Shown: piece by piece, positions 7,894 through 16,034 of the stretch | Layout of the letters: each line of letters begins with the position of its first letter | Position numbering within the stretch: the stretch's first letter is position 1 | Assembly (NCBI GenBank): GCA_964462125.1 | Contig: CAYWXT010000032.1 | Location: 1 to 31,399, forward strand | Origin: JAWLFY01 sp964462125 | GTDB taxonomy: Bacteria > Planctomycetota > Planctomycetia > Pirellulales > Pirellulaceae | Direction of reading: 5' to 3' | DNA length: 31,399 bases | Made by a program: the position numbers and the translations under genes | The notes under the pieces: model-generated | Told to the model about the DNA's origin: nothing | The model's input: the letters and a program-made list of their open reading frames with translations, nothing else | The model's database searches: none

Positions 7894-8172
7894 ATGTCCG
7901 ATCGAGAAGAGCTCGACAAACTGATTCAGAGGCTCAAGCGGGAGCGGGATGAGCTCAAGGTCCAGTCGCACCTGGCGCAGATGGAGGCGCAGGAGGAGCT
8001 TGAGCGGTTATCCAAACGGATCGACGAGTTGTCGAGTCAGTACGAACCGGTGCGTACTGCGGTCGAGGAATCGACCGGCAACGTATTGGCCGCTTTCCGG
8101 CTCGCCGCCGATGAAATGCTCGGCGGGCTGAAGCGTGTTGGCCAGGCGATCCAGGATTCCCGCAAGGGCTAA
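7894..8172 (+). CDS. Small coiled-coil protein, hypothetical
   Basis: This is a 92-residue soluble, highly charged protein. Residues 2-48 show a strong heptad pattern of Leu/Ile with Glu, Lys and Arg (EELDKLIQRLKRERDELK and on), predicting a long coiled coil. The tail, with AAFRLAADEMLGGLKRVGQAI, looks like an amphipathic helix. Similar small proteins of unknown function are familiar to me from planctomycetes and proteobacteria. The start ATG 7894 has only a weak site: AGCAGG, the end of the last 19-bp repeat unit, lies seven bases upstream. The frame is open upstream through the repeats, but those codons are repeat-derived. The palindrome at 8180 follows the stop by seven bases and could end its transcript. 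Confidence 0.75.
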   Translation: MSDREELDKLIQRLKRERDELKVQSHLAQMEAQEELERLSKRIDELSSQYEPVRTAVEESTGNVLAAFRLAADEMLGGLKRVGQAIQDSRKG

Positions 8173-8179
8173 TCAATGA

Positions 8180-8263
8180 GCGGGAAAAAGTGCCCGGTAC
8201 CTTTTGTGCAAAGCACCCGGAGGGCGAATCCCTCGCAAAAGGTACCGGACACTTTTTTCCCGC
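8180..8263. repeat. Large palindromic element between convergent genes; possible bidirectional terminator
   Basis: Left arm 8180-8206 pairs with right arm 8236-8263 over 27-28 bases with one mismatch and one single-base bulge. Each arm has an A-run, the core GTGCCCGGTACC or GTGTCCGGTACC, and a T-run. The loop holds a smaller hairpin, GAGGG (8220-8224) with CCCTC (8230-8234). It sits between the stops of the coiled-coil gene and the thioesterase, so it could terminate both. Its A-core-T design matches the element at 23436-23497. Confidence 0.85.
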
Positions 8264-8269
8264 ACGATC

Positions 8270-8680
8270 CTAACCCTGGTCGGTTACGACCGTGCAGGTG
8301 CTGGTTGCCGTGGCGATCCGCTTGTCTCGGTTGTCGGTCAACTCACATTCGACGAAACCGATTCTCAACCCACGCTCGATCACCCTTGCCGAAGCGGTCA
8401 CCCGCCCGGCGCGGACTGGCCGGATGAAATTGACCTTCACCTCGATCGTCGCAAAGTCTTCGCTGTCGGTCAGAGTGCGGCCGAATGCGATCCCCATCGC
8501 CGAGTCGGCCAACGCCGCGATCAGCCCTCCATGAACCCGCCCCATCGGGTTGTGGTGCGGCGTGCCGCATTCAATCCAGACCACCGCTTCACCCGCTCGG
8601 CCAGGCTCCACATGGAAACCGACCAGCCGCGAAATCGGGGCATGGGCGAAGCGATCGGCCAGAGCGCTGATGTCGGGCAT
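8270..8680 (-). CDS. PaaI-type hotdog-fold thioesterase
   Basis: From ATG 8680 the product has 136 residues, the usual size of PaaI/YbgC-like acyl-CoA thioesterases. The family signature is clear: HHNPMGRVHGGLIAALADSAMG, where the G-x-x-H-G-G-x-x-x-x-L-x-D pattern forms the active site, followed by EVKVNFIRPVRAGRVTASA and a C-terminal strand. It should hydrolyse an acyl- or aryl-CoA thioester in the cytoplasm; the substrate is unknown. A TTG at 8734 is an alternative start that would overlap the stop of the BBP7 gene by four bases and suggest coupling, but it adds 18 residues outside the usual family length. It is co-directional with the BBP7 gene. Confidence 0.88.
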   Translation of the reverse strand: MPDISALADRFAHAPISRLVGFHVEPGRAGEAVVWIECGTPHHNPMGRVHGGLIAALADSAMGIAFGRTLTDSEDFATIEVKVNFIRPVRAGRVTASARVIERGLRIGFVECELTDNRDKRIATATSTCTVVTDQG

Positions 8681-8730
8681 GAAGGGCAACAGCGGGGCGT
8701 GGAAACGGAGCGGAGCGTGGACGGAGGTCC

Positions 8731-10449
8731 TCAATACACGTACTTTAGCCCGAAATGAATCCCTTGAACGTAAAACGTGCTGTGCCGAAGGGCTGGTGAG
8801 GGGCGTTCGGTGAGTTGCGGATCGTTCAAATCGGCCGCCAATTGGGAATCGACCATCCCCGAACTCTGCAGGGCGTCGGTCAAGACGGTCAGGTGGTACC
8901 CTACGGTCACATCGAACCGCGGGAAGCGGTGCCAGCCGAGCGACAAGTCGAGCTCGGGAACCCAGCCGAAGGTGTGGTCGGTAACCGTTCCCGAATTGCT
9001 CTCGCGGACCAGCAACCCCTCATTGGTCGTTGCCGTAGCGTCGTCGATCCGCGTGACCGTCCTGCCGCGGCGGCGGGCCTGGCGCCGCAGCTGGCCGAAC
9101 CCGATCTTTACCAAGCTATCGAACGACCAGCACCCCTCGCGGTACCGCGAGGTGACCCCGAGCTGGCCGCCGTGGAACTCATTGGTGGCGTCGAACGAAT
9201 CGGCAATCGAAATCACCGAACCGACCGGCGCGACGTCATCGTCCAGCGACATCGTGGTGCTGGAAATCCCCAGCCCCTCGTCCAGCCGCAGGTACTGGTA
9301 GCCGTACAATAGATCGACCGTTCCGCCATAGCCCCCCGTCCAGAATTGCTGGACCGCTACATCAGCCCCGTAGATCTCGCTGTCGAGTCGCGCGTCGAGG
9401 GAACCACTGGAGCGATCGGGAAACGATACCAACAACGTGTCCTGCTCGGGCGCCTGCGGATCGGAAACGTCCAGGAACGGCCGGGCGAGCACGTCGCTGG
9501 ATGTCGTCTCGGCACTGAATCGTGTCGATTCCTCCCCGGCAAACCATCCTCGCACCGTCAAGCTGCGGCATTTCTGGTCGTCGAGCCACGTACCGACCAT
9601 GAACCGCCCCCCGGCGGTCATGTCCTTCAGCATCCTCTCACCGCCAAACCGGACCCCCGTACCGGGCTGACCGAGTTCTCCTGCTGTCTCCGGATCGTCC
9701 GCCGGTCCGGTCGTCACCAGTGGCGGCAGCGTGTCCCCCTTGCGGAACATCAACAGCAGCTCCACCGATCCGAACCATCGCTGGGGATGGAGCGAGATGG
9801 CGGCATTGGACAGCCGCTGTCGGCGAGGACGGCAGCTGTCGCAGCCGAACGAGTCACAGCCGCCCCCTTCAAATCCGCAAGCTCCGCCGCCGAAGCTGTC
9901 GCAACCTGCGATCGCCGAACCCCCGTCCCAAGGCTGCTCGACCCAGCCCTCGCCCGCCGCCGGCTGCTCCGGTGCCGGCTCCAGCCAAATCTCGTCGTGG
10001 TTCACCGGCCGAAGCTTGGAAGCGGAAGCTGCCCCCTCCGCGACTTGGGAAGCCATCTCTGGGGGAGCCGGATTTCCGGCGTCGTGCCCCGCCGCGTCCA
10101 TCGCCGGACCATCAATTACGACCTCGACCAACTCTTGCTCAAACTGGCCCCGACGGCTGTCAGCAGCGGCTCCTGCTTGGCGCCGCTGCGGTCGTTCGGC
10201 CACCCTTGGCTCTGGCGCCGCCCTGGTTTGCCCGCGGCGATCGAGCTGAGGTGGCTCGTAGACATCTCGATCGGGTTGTTTCGTCCGCACTTGGGCAAAT
10301 ACATCGCCCGAATGGAGTACGCCGAGAACTGCGACCAGAAGGGACAATCCGAGCGTTTGGCGAATCGGCGTCGGACGAATCGATCGAGCTCTCCCCGCCG
10401 TCACGCAGCCGCGGTGGGGGGACGGTGGAACAACATCATGCCGGTTCAT
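8731..10449 (-). CDS. BBP7 family outer-membrane beta-barrel protein (DUF1551)
   Basis: The predicted product has 572 residues. A long basic N-terminus leads to a signal peptide (TLGLSLLVAVLGVLHSGDVFA). A low-complexity region of about 150 residues follows, containing a Cys/Gly/Asp-rich stretch with two CDSFG blocks and five cysteines. The rest, from WFGSVELLLMFRKGDTLPP to the end, matches the planctomycete-specific BBP7/DUF1551 family: aromatic strands, GVRFGGE, GGRFMVGTWLDD and a final aromatic strand ending in Y-V-Y, as expected for a barrel inserted by the Bam machinery. It is probably a porin-like outer-membrane protein. ATG 10449 is preceded by GGAAG at about six bases; TTG 10461 is in frame upstream. 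It follows the phosphatase gene on the same strand after 130 bases. Confidence 0.85.
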   Translation of the reverse strand: MNRHDVVPPSPHRGCVTAGRARSIRPTPIRQTLGLSLLVAVLGVLHSGDVFAQVRTKQPDRDVYEPPQLDRRGQTRAAPEPRVAERPQRRQAGAAADSRRGQFEQELVEVVIDGPAMDAAGHDAGNPAPPEMASQVAEGAASASKLRPVNHDEIWLEPAPEQPAAGEGWVEQPWDGGSAIAGCDSFGGGACGFEGGGCDSFGCDSCRPRRQRLSNAAISLHPQRWFGSVELLLMFRKGDTLPPLVTTGPADDPETAGELGQPGTGVRFGGERMLKDMTAGGRFMVGTWLDDQKCRSLTVRGWFAGEESTRFSAETTSSDVLARPFLDVSDPQAPEQDTLLVSFPDRSSGSLDARLDSEIYGADVAVQQFWTGGYGGTVDLLYGYQYLRLDEGLGISSTTMSLDDDVAPVGSVISIADSFDATNEFHGGQLGVTSRYREGCWSFDSLVKIGFGQLRRQARRRGRTVTRIDDATATTNEGLLVRESNSGTVTDHTFGWVPELDLSLGWHRFPRFDVTVGYHLTVLTDALQSSGMVDSQLAADLNDPQLTERPSPALRHSTFYVQGIHFGLKYVY

Positions 10450-10579
10450 GGAAGCTTCCAACTGGCGGTATCAAGGGCCCGAGGCGCGAACAGGCGCGCC
10501 GCTCACCTGCTTCCCATTTCGACTGTTCCGGATCTGACGGTTGAGTCAATCTGGAAAGCTTTGCCGGTTGTGACGGTTC

Positions 10580-11251
10580 TCAGGCCTGCGTTCCGGCTCG
10601 CAGCGTTCCATCCTTGGCCGCCTGCCAGATCGTCCGGCTCTTGAGTTCAAGCCCGGTCAGCCAGCCCCCCCCGTAGCAGCAGGTATCGATGCAGATCAAA
10701 TGCCCGACATCGAGGATCTCCCCGTCACGGTTCGCAGTGTGCCCCACGACGGCGGTCTTGCCGCTCTGGTGAGGACCCGGAACCCCTTCTCGGAGTGAGT
10801 ACCAGCGGAGCATTTCGGGCGTCTGATGCTCCAGCGGCGCGTCGGGGTCATAGGCGGCGTGGGTGAAGAAGTATTCGTCGTGCTCGAAATAATCGCCAAG
10901 CGTTTCCAAGAATCGTTCGTGGGCCGGCGGCAGAAAGTCGAGGTCGCCGCTGAACCCGTAGCTGTCGAGCGTTTCCACGCCTCCGTAGCGGAGCCAGCCG
11001 TGATGCGGCTCGTCATGTTTGAGCACCGCCAGCATCATTTCCTCATGATTTCCCATCAAACAGACCAAGCGTGTTTGACCGGCGAGATCGATCATCCGAT
11101 CGATCACCCCTCGAGAGTCGGGGCCGCGGTCAACATAATCCCCCAATGCCACCACGATGTCGCTGGGGTCAGGTGCGATCGCTTCGAGCAACGATTCGAG
11201 GGCTTGGCGGCAGCCGTGGATGTCACCGATGGCAATCAGCCGGTCGCTCAC
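10580..11251 (-). CDS. PPP-family metallophosphatase (serine/threonine phosphatase or ApaH-like)
   Basis: This 223-residue cytoplasmic protein shows every PPP signature: GDIHG (residues 9-13, D10 and H12), GDYVDRG (37-43, D38 and R42), GNHE (67-70), a later FFTHAAYD and VVGHT. These bind the two metals and the phosphate. The size fits bacterial PphA/PrpA-type protein phosphatases and some symmetrical dinucleoside tetraphosphatases; the sequence does not decide between them. The start codon is GTG 11251, with no strong ribosome-binding site. It is divergent from the VWA gene at 11464. The 212 bases between them hold no feature that I can support. Confidence 0.9.
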   Translation of the reverse strand: MSDRLIAIGDIHGCRQALESLLEAIAPDPSDIVVALGDYVDRGPDSRGVIDRMIDLAGQTRLVCLMGNHEEMMLAVLKHDEPHHGWLRYGGVETLDSYGFSGDLDFLPPAHERFLETLGDYFEHDEYFFTHAAYDPDAPLEHQTPEMLRWYSLREGVPGPHQSGKTAVVGHTANRDGEILDVGHLICIDTCCYGGGWLTGLELKSRTIWQAAKDGTLRAGTQA

Positions 11252-11463
11252 AGAGGGACTCAGTCGGTTGGAGTAAGATGGGAGGTTGGTGTGCGATCAA
11301 CGCGCGATGGGTACGGACGCTCCGGCGGGGCGTTCTTCCTACGAACAAGTATGGCCTCCATTTGAGTCGTCGCGAACCAAGTTGAAAGTTACCGCCCATC
11401 GGGCGACACTGTCTATATGGCGGTCGCCCGCCTCGGTCGCTCTCTCCTCGAAGAAGCAAGCCC

Positions 11464-13635
11464 ATGTCGATCGCCCCCCACACACCCCTGTCCGGCGACC
11501 CTGAGGCCGCGATAGGACCGGCCGATCGCGAATCTCCAGCGCGCCCCGTCTCGGGTACGGGGACCGACAGCAACACCGCAGGTTCTGGACACCCGAGCAC
11601 GGAAGTGGAACTCCTCGCCCCCCCAATGATCGAACAACGGGACGAACAGGGGGACGAGGTCCAAGAACCGTGGGAGGAGGCTGGGCTCTTCGGCCAGGAG
11701 TCGACGGCGGTGGTCGGCAGCGTCCTGTTCCACCTGATCGTCATCCTCTCCCTGGCGTTGCTTCCGATTCGTCCCCAGTTCGACGAGGAGGCGGTCGTTC
11801 TCGTCGCCGGGCCGCCCGACCCGATCGAGGAAATCAGGTTGATCGACGAGGTCACGTACAGCGACGCCCCCAATTCGGAGATCGGGAATCAGGGGGAAGC
11901 TTCGGCGGAGATGGCGGCGGCGTCGGCGGAGATGTTCGCCCGGGTGACCGAGATCCCGAACCCAATCGACATGGAGCCAACCGACCTTGGCCAGATCATG
12001 GTCAACAAGATGTTCTCCCAGGCGCTTGCGCCGATGGAGCGGTTGGAGCAAGCGACGGGAAGCGTCGGTCAGGGTGCCGACGGGGTCAGCGGGGCGGTTG
12101 ATCGGATCACGTTCGAGATCTTACAGGCTGTTGAAGAGCGCCCGACGCTCGTCGTGTGGTTCTTTGACCAGAGCGGTTCCCTGCATCGGCAGCGCGAACA
12201 GATCCGAGATCGCTTTGACCGAATCTATGAAGAACTCGGCGTCGCTGCCGAAAGTCAGTTGGGCCCCTTGGGACGCAATAGGAACAACGTCCCGATCCTG
12301 ACCTCGATCATCGGATTCGGCAGCAACGTGACCCTCTACACCGAAGAACCGACGGATGATTTGGCCGAGATCCAGTCGGTCGTCAACAGCATCGAGGTCG
12401 ACGACACCGGCATCGAGCGCCCGTTCACCGCGGTCGCGTCGGCGGTCAACGAATACAAGTCGCTGCGGCGGAGCCGTGGCCCCAACGGTCCGCAGCGAAA
12501 CGTGTTGTTCATCGTCGTGACCGATGAACGCGGCGATGACGCCGATCGGTTGGAATCCGCCATTGGGGCCTGCCGCAAGTGGGGCATCCCCGTCCATGCC
12601 ATCGGTGTCCCCGCCCCCTTTGGTCGCGAGCACGCCTTGGTCAAGTACGTCGACCCCGATCCGGAATACGACCAGACGCCGCAGTGGGCCGAGGTTGATC
12701 AAGGCCCAGAGACCTTCCTGCCGGAGCGTGTCAAGGTCGGGTTCACGGGCAACTTTCGCCAGGAGCCGATCATCGACAGCGGTTTCGGGCCGTACGCGTT
12801 GACTCGGCTCTGCTACGAAACCGGCGGGATCTACTTCTCGGTGCATCCCAACCGCGACGTTTCCCGGCAAGTCAAACGGGGGGAGATTGAAGCCTTCGCC
12901 TCCGAGATCGAGTACTTTGTCGACCCCTCCGTGATGGCCCGATACCGGCCCGATTATCTGGCTCCAGACGACTACATTGAACGGGTCAAGGCGAGCCCGT
13001 TGCGCCAGGCGCTGGTCACCGCAGCGCAAATGCGGCCGGCCAGTGGACTCTCCCGCCCCCGTACCCGCTTCGTCAAACGGAGCGACGCCCAACTGGTCGG
13101 TGACTTGACCCGAGCCCAGCAGGACGCGGCAAAGCTGACCCCCCGCCTCGACCAACTTCTACAGACCTTGCAACCTGCGATGGAGGCCCGGGATTCGGAA
13201 ACCAAGCCACGCTGGAAGGCTGGGTATGACCTCGCGATGGGGCGCGTCCTGGCTCAAAAAATTCGCACGGAAACCTACAACCTGATGCTCGCTCAGATCA
13301 AACGGGGCCAGGCATTCGAGAAAGAGAAGAGCAACACGTGGGTGATCGAGCCGAGTGCCGAGGTTTCCGTCGGCAGCAAATGGAAGCGGGAAGCGGAGAC
13401 CGCGATTGAACTGCTCGAAGGCGTCGTCGCCGACTACCCGAATACCCCTTGGGCACTGCTTGCCAAGAAGGAACTCGAGGTTCCCTTGGGGTGGAAGTGG
13501 AATGAGGAGTTCACCGACCTCAGTCCGCGACCCGAACGGCGCGGTGGGAATAACAACAATAATCCGAGCCCGCCACAGGATGATGAAAAGCGAATGCTCG
13601 AAAAACGCCCCCAACGCCCCGTGCCGAAACTCTAG
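11464..13635 (+). CDS. Membrane-anchored von Willebrand factor A domain protein with a TonB/TolA-like helix
   Basis: This is a 723-residue protein. An acidic N-terminus (1-80) leads to a single transmembrane helix (about 82-101), so most of the protein should be periplasmic. The helix contains S86-V-L-F-H90, the S-x-x-x-H signature of TonB and TolA helices. A VWA domain starts near residue 228 with an intact metal-binding MIDAS: D235-Q-S237-G-S239, T322 and D354 (VVTDERGDD). A helical region and a Pro/Arg/Asn-rich tail follow. ATG 11464 has GAAGAAG about eight bases upstream. It is the first gene of the ExbB/ExbD locus, separated from the next gene by roughly 116 bases that hold a 15-nt motif. 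I infer a mechanical or binding partner of the ExbB-ExbD motor. Confidence 0.85.
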   Translation: MSIAPHTPLSGDPEAAIGPADRESPARPVSGTGTDSNTAGSGHPSTEVELLAPPMIEQRDEQGDEVQEPWEEAGLFGQESTAVVGSVLFHLIVILSLALLPIRPQFDEEAVVLVAGPPDPIEEIRLIDEVTYSDAPNSEIGNQGEASAEMAAASAEMFARVTEIPNPIDMEPTDLGQIMVNKMFSQALAPMERLEQATGSVGQGADGVSGAVDRITFEILQAVEERPTLVVWFFDQSGSLHRQREQIRDRFDRIYEELGVAAESQLGPLGRNRNNVPILTSIIGFGSNVTLYTEEPTDDLAEIQSVVNSIEVDDTGIERPFTAVASAVNEYKSLRRSRGPNGPQRNVLFIVVTDERGDDADRLESAIGACRKWGIPVHAIGVPAPFGREHALVKYVDPDPEYDQTPQWAEVDQGPETFLPERVKVGFTGNFRQEPIIDSGFGPYALTRLCYETGGIYFSVHPNRDVSRQVKRGEIEAFASEIEYFVDPSVMARYRPDYLAPDDYIERVKASPLRQALVTAAQMRPASGLSRPRTRFVKRSDAQLVGDLTRAQQDAAKLTPRLDQLLQTLQPAMEARDSETKPRWKAGYDLAMGRVLAQKIRTETYNLMLAQIKRGQAFEKEKSNTWVIEPSAEVSVGSKWKREAETAIELLEGVVADYPNTPWALLAKKELEVPLGWKWNEEFTDLSPRPERRGGNNNNNPSPPQDDEKRMLEKRPQRPVPKL

Positions 13636-13663
13636 CCTCAGTCTGAAAACTCTGAGACGACGG

Positions 13664-13678
13664 CGCTAGCCGCGGGCC
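13664..13678 (+). repeat. 15-nt motif, copy 1
   Basis: CGCTAGCCGCGGGCC lies between the VWA and helical-repeat genes. Its exact reverse complement is at 25698-25712, in another intergenic region. It could be a dispersed repeat or a regulatory site. Confidence 0.5.
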
Positions 13679-13751
13679 AATCGCACCATTGGCCGCCCCT
13701 CGCATCCCCGCCGCCCCGGACCGCTCTTGTGTCCGCTGGCGTGGATCTCGT

Positions 13752-16034
13752 ATGCAGACCCAGCGGCGTTCCAGGAGGGGTCAGTACGACGTGTCAGGGC
13801 CAATCGACGTGTCAGGACGAGTTGAAGATTCGATTCCGGCAGTTTGCACGCATGCTCCTGGGGCAACGCTCCGCGATCCACTGGGTTCGACCGCGAGCGG
13901 GCTTGTTGGTGATCCCCGCCCGCCAGCATTCCCGAGGCGCCGCCTGATTGCGGTTTGCTTGATTCTTTTCATGGTGGCCCTGGAGACGGTTTGGCGACGC
14001 CCCACGGCCGCTGCCGATCCCCCGGTGGCGGACGAGCCAACTCAGGTGGACGAAGACACAGAAGCGGCCGAGGAAGCCCCTGCGGCTGAGGAAATCCCTG
14101 CGGCTGAGAAGACACGGGAGCGGTTCCAACAGATCAATGAGTGGCTTGAGTCAGGCGACACAAGCCGGGCTGTTTCGTCAGCTTTGCCGGTTGCGGAGGC
14201 GCTGATCGAATCAAACCAAGCTCGCTTCCCGGCAGCCTGGACGACATTGTTGGCGACAGTCGCTCGGGCTGCCCAACAGGCAGGGGACCAGGAAAACGCG
14301 GCGGAGCTGTTCCACTTGGCGGTGCAACTCTCGGAGCGCGTTAGCGACCGCGGCGTCAACGCCGCCGCGGGTGGTGGCGCGGCGTCGAGTCGGCTCACCG
14401 ATCGGCAGCGAAGCCTGATCCGCTTGGCTGCCGCATCCGCCCTGCTCGCCGCCAGCCGTCCGCGGGAGTCGATCGATTCGCTGCGCCCGGTCGTGGCCGG
14501 ATCGTTGGACGTCGAGCAGACTCAGCGCCGCTATGCGGCGAGACTGTTGCTGGCGATCGGCTCGGAATCGCTCCGAGCGGGCCAGCAAGAGTTGGCGAGG
14601 GACGCCTACCAACTGGTTCTGAGCGTTCCCCAGGGGGAGCAACGCGCCGGGGATGACTTGGAGGGGGAGAGTCATGGGGATGGTCGTGCGACTGCGATGC
14701 TGGGATCCGCGTGGGCCTTAGCGACACTTGGGTCCGAGCCTGTGGCCGCTGCTGAAGAGCTGTCCGCGTTTGTGAAGGCCTACCCTCAACATCGCGACGC
14801 CCCGCGCGCCGCTGAGGCTGCCGCCACCTGTCTTGCCCAAGCTGGCCGGGATGGGGAGGCCAACGAGGTGCTTACCGATCTGCTCAAGCGTTGGCCCGAT
14901 TCGGCAACGGCAGCGGGCGCCGTCAGAGAGCATCTTGATGTCCCGGCTGCGGAGGTTCCCGACCGAATCGTCGACTGGCTCACATGGTGGTCGCGTGCTA
15001 CCGAACCGCCGCCGCTTGAGACGCGAACCTTGGCCCTTGGATTACGCGTCGCCGCCGACCGGCAGCTGCGGGATGCTTGGCAGGTATTCGCCGATCGGCT
15101 CGCGGCCTCCGATGAGAGTGGCGAGACGACCACCGACTTGCTGCGGCGCTTGAATGCCGAGGGGCACGACGCGGACGCCGAGCGGCTGGCAGCGCGATTC
15201 ATTGCGCCGGAGTCGACGGAGCGGATCACCTCGGCGGCTCGTGAAGCAGCCTGCCTTTGGGCGGGACGCAAGGGGCGTTGGTCGATGCTCGCCCTGGCGT
15301 CGGAGTCGCAGTCTCTGGTTGAGGATGACCCCACTCGCAGCGTCACCGTGGAACGCTTGTTCGCGGAGGCCTTGACCCAAACCGAGCGGGGAGCGGAAGC
15401 CCAAGCGTGGTGGGTTCATTTGGTTGACGTGCGAGGGCTTGACGATTTCCCGACGCTATTGCGGTGCGCGGAGACGGCGGTGCCGGTTGCCGATGTCGCG
15501 GAGGTCGAACGCCGGATCGAAGCAGCCCGGGAGGCGGCGGACGGGACGCCGGAACGGTCGGTTCTGGTCGACGCCTTGGCCGCCGAGCTCGCGATCCGCC
15601 GGGCCCGATTCGAGCAGTCTCGCACGTTGCTTGAGGGAATCGTCCGCAGTGCTCACTCCCCCTCTTCGCTCCGTGGTCGCGCCCAATGGTTGATCGGGGA
15701 AACCCATTACCTTCAGCAGCAATTTCCCAAGGCCATTGAGGCCTACCGTCGCGTCGAAGGAGTCGATGACAGCGGCCTTTGGATTCCAGCCGCCTTGGTG
15801 CAAGCGGGGAAATCATTTGAACAATTGGGGCGGACACGCGACGCCAGCGTGTGTTACCTGAGACTCATGAATCGTTTTACCGACAGCGAACACGCCGCCT
15901 CGGCCCGGCGGCGTCTGGCCGTCCTGACCCCGGACAAGCTCCAGCATTCACCGTCGGGGCGAACCAAGAGTTCACGTCCGGATCCGTCCCCAACTCCCGA
16001 ACAGCCCGCTCGGGCTGAAACGTTGAGACGATGA
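13752..16034 (+). CDS. Exported TPR/HEAT-like helical-repeat protein of the ExbB/ExbD locus
   Basis: This is a predicted 760-residue protein made almost entirely of Ala-rich helix pairs. The hydrophobic segment RRRLIAVCLILFMVALETVW followed by Thr-Ala-Ala-Ala looks like a signal peptide or anchor, placing the rest in the periplasm. An acidic Glu/Ala-rich linker follows. TPR-like units are clearest near the C-terminus (AQWLIGETHYLQQQFPKAIEAYRRV, then GKSFEQLGRTRDASVCYLRLM) and in FVKAYPQHRDAPRAAEAAATCL. The function may resemble YbgF/CpoB, the TPR partner of the Tol system. The start is uncertain: ATG 13752 gives an unusually long tail before the hydrophobic segment, and GTG 13809 and ATG 13971 are alternatives. 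The stop overlaps the ExbB start (ATGA), so the two are coupled. Confidence 0.75.
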   Translation: MQTQRRSRRGQYDVSGPIDVSGRVEDSIPAVCTHAPGATLRDPLGSTASGLVGDPRPPAFPRRRLIAVCLILFMVALETVWRRPTAAADPPVADEPTQVDEDTEAAEEAPAAEEIPAAEKTRERFQQINEWLESGDTSRAVSSALPVAEALIESNQARFPAAWTTLLATVARAAQQAGDQENAAELFHLAVQLSERVSDRGVNAAAGGGAASSRLTDRQRSLIRLAAASALLAASRPRESIDSLRPVVAGSLDVEQTQRRYAARLLLAIGSESLRAGQQELARDAYQLVLSVPQGEQRAGDDLEGESHGDGRATAMLGSAWALATLGSEPVAAAEELSAFVKAYPQHRDAPRAAEAAATCLAQAGRDGEANEVLTDLLKRWPDSATAAGAVREHLDVPAAEVPDRIVDWLTWWSRATEPPPLETRTLALGLRVAADRQLRDAWQVFADRLAASDESGETTTDLLRRLNAEGHDADAERLAARFIAPESTERITSAAREAACLWAGRKGRWSMLALASESQSLVEDDPTRSVTVERLFAEALTQTERGAEAQAWWVHLVDVRGLDDFPTLLRCAETAVPVADVAEVERRIEAAREAADGTPERSVLVDALAAELAIRRARFEQSRTLLEGIVRSAHSPSSLRGRAQWLIGETHYLQQQFPKAIEAYRRVEGVDDSGLWIPAALVQAGKSFEQLGRTRDASVCYLRLMNRFTDSEHAASARRRLAVLTPDKLQHSPSGRTKSSRPDPSPTPEQPARAETLRR

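Noticed and set aside
7423..7952. Open frames with PFTPAGPVHPSRPRS peptides around the assembly gap
   Set aside because: They are translations of the 19-bp minisatellite and run through unknown bases; only the part from ATG 7894 is a credible gene.
9346..10644. Long plus-strand frame opposite the BBP7 gene
   Set aside because: No recognisable family; the opposite strand has a signal peptide and DUF1551 barrel.
11379..11420. Promoter with TTGAAA and TATATG before the VWA gene
   Set aside because: The two boxes are separated by about 26 bases, far more than a sigma70 spacer.
12121..13155. Long minus-strand frame opposite the VWA gene
   Set aside because: A shadow frame; the VWA MIDAS motif is on the plus strand.
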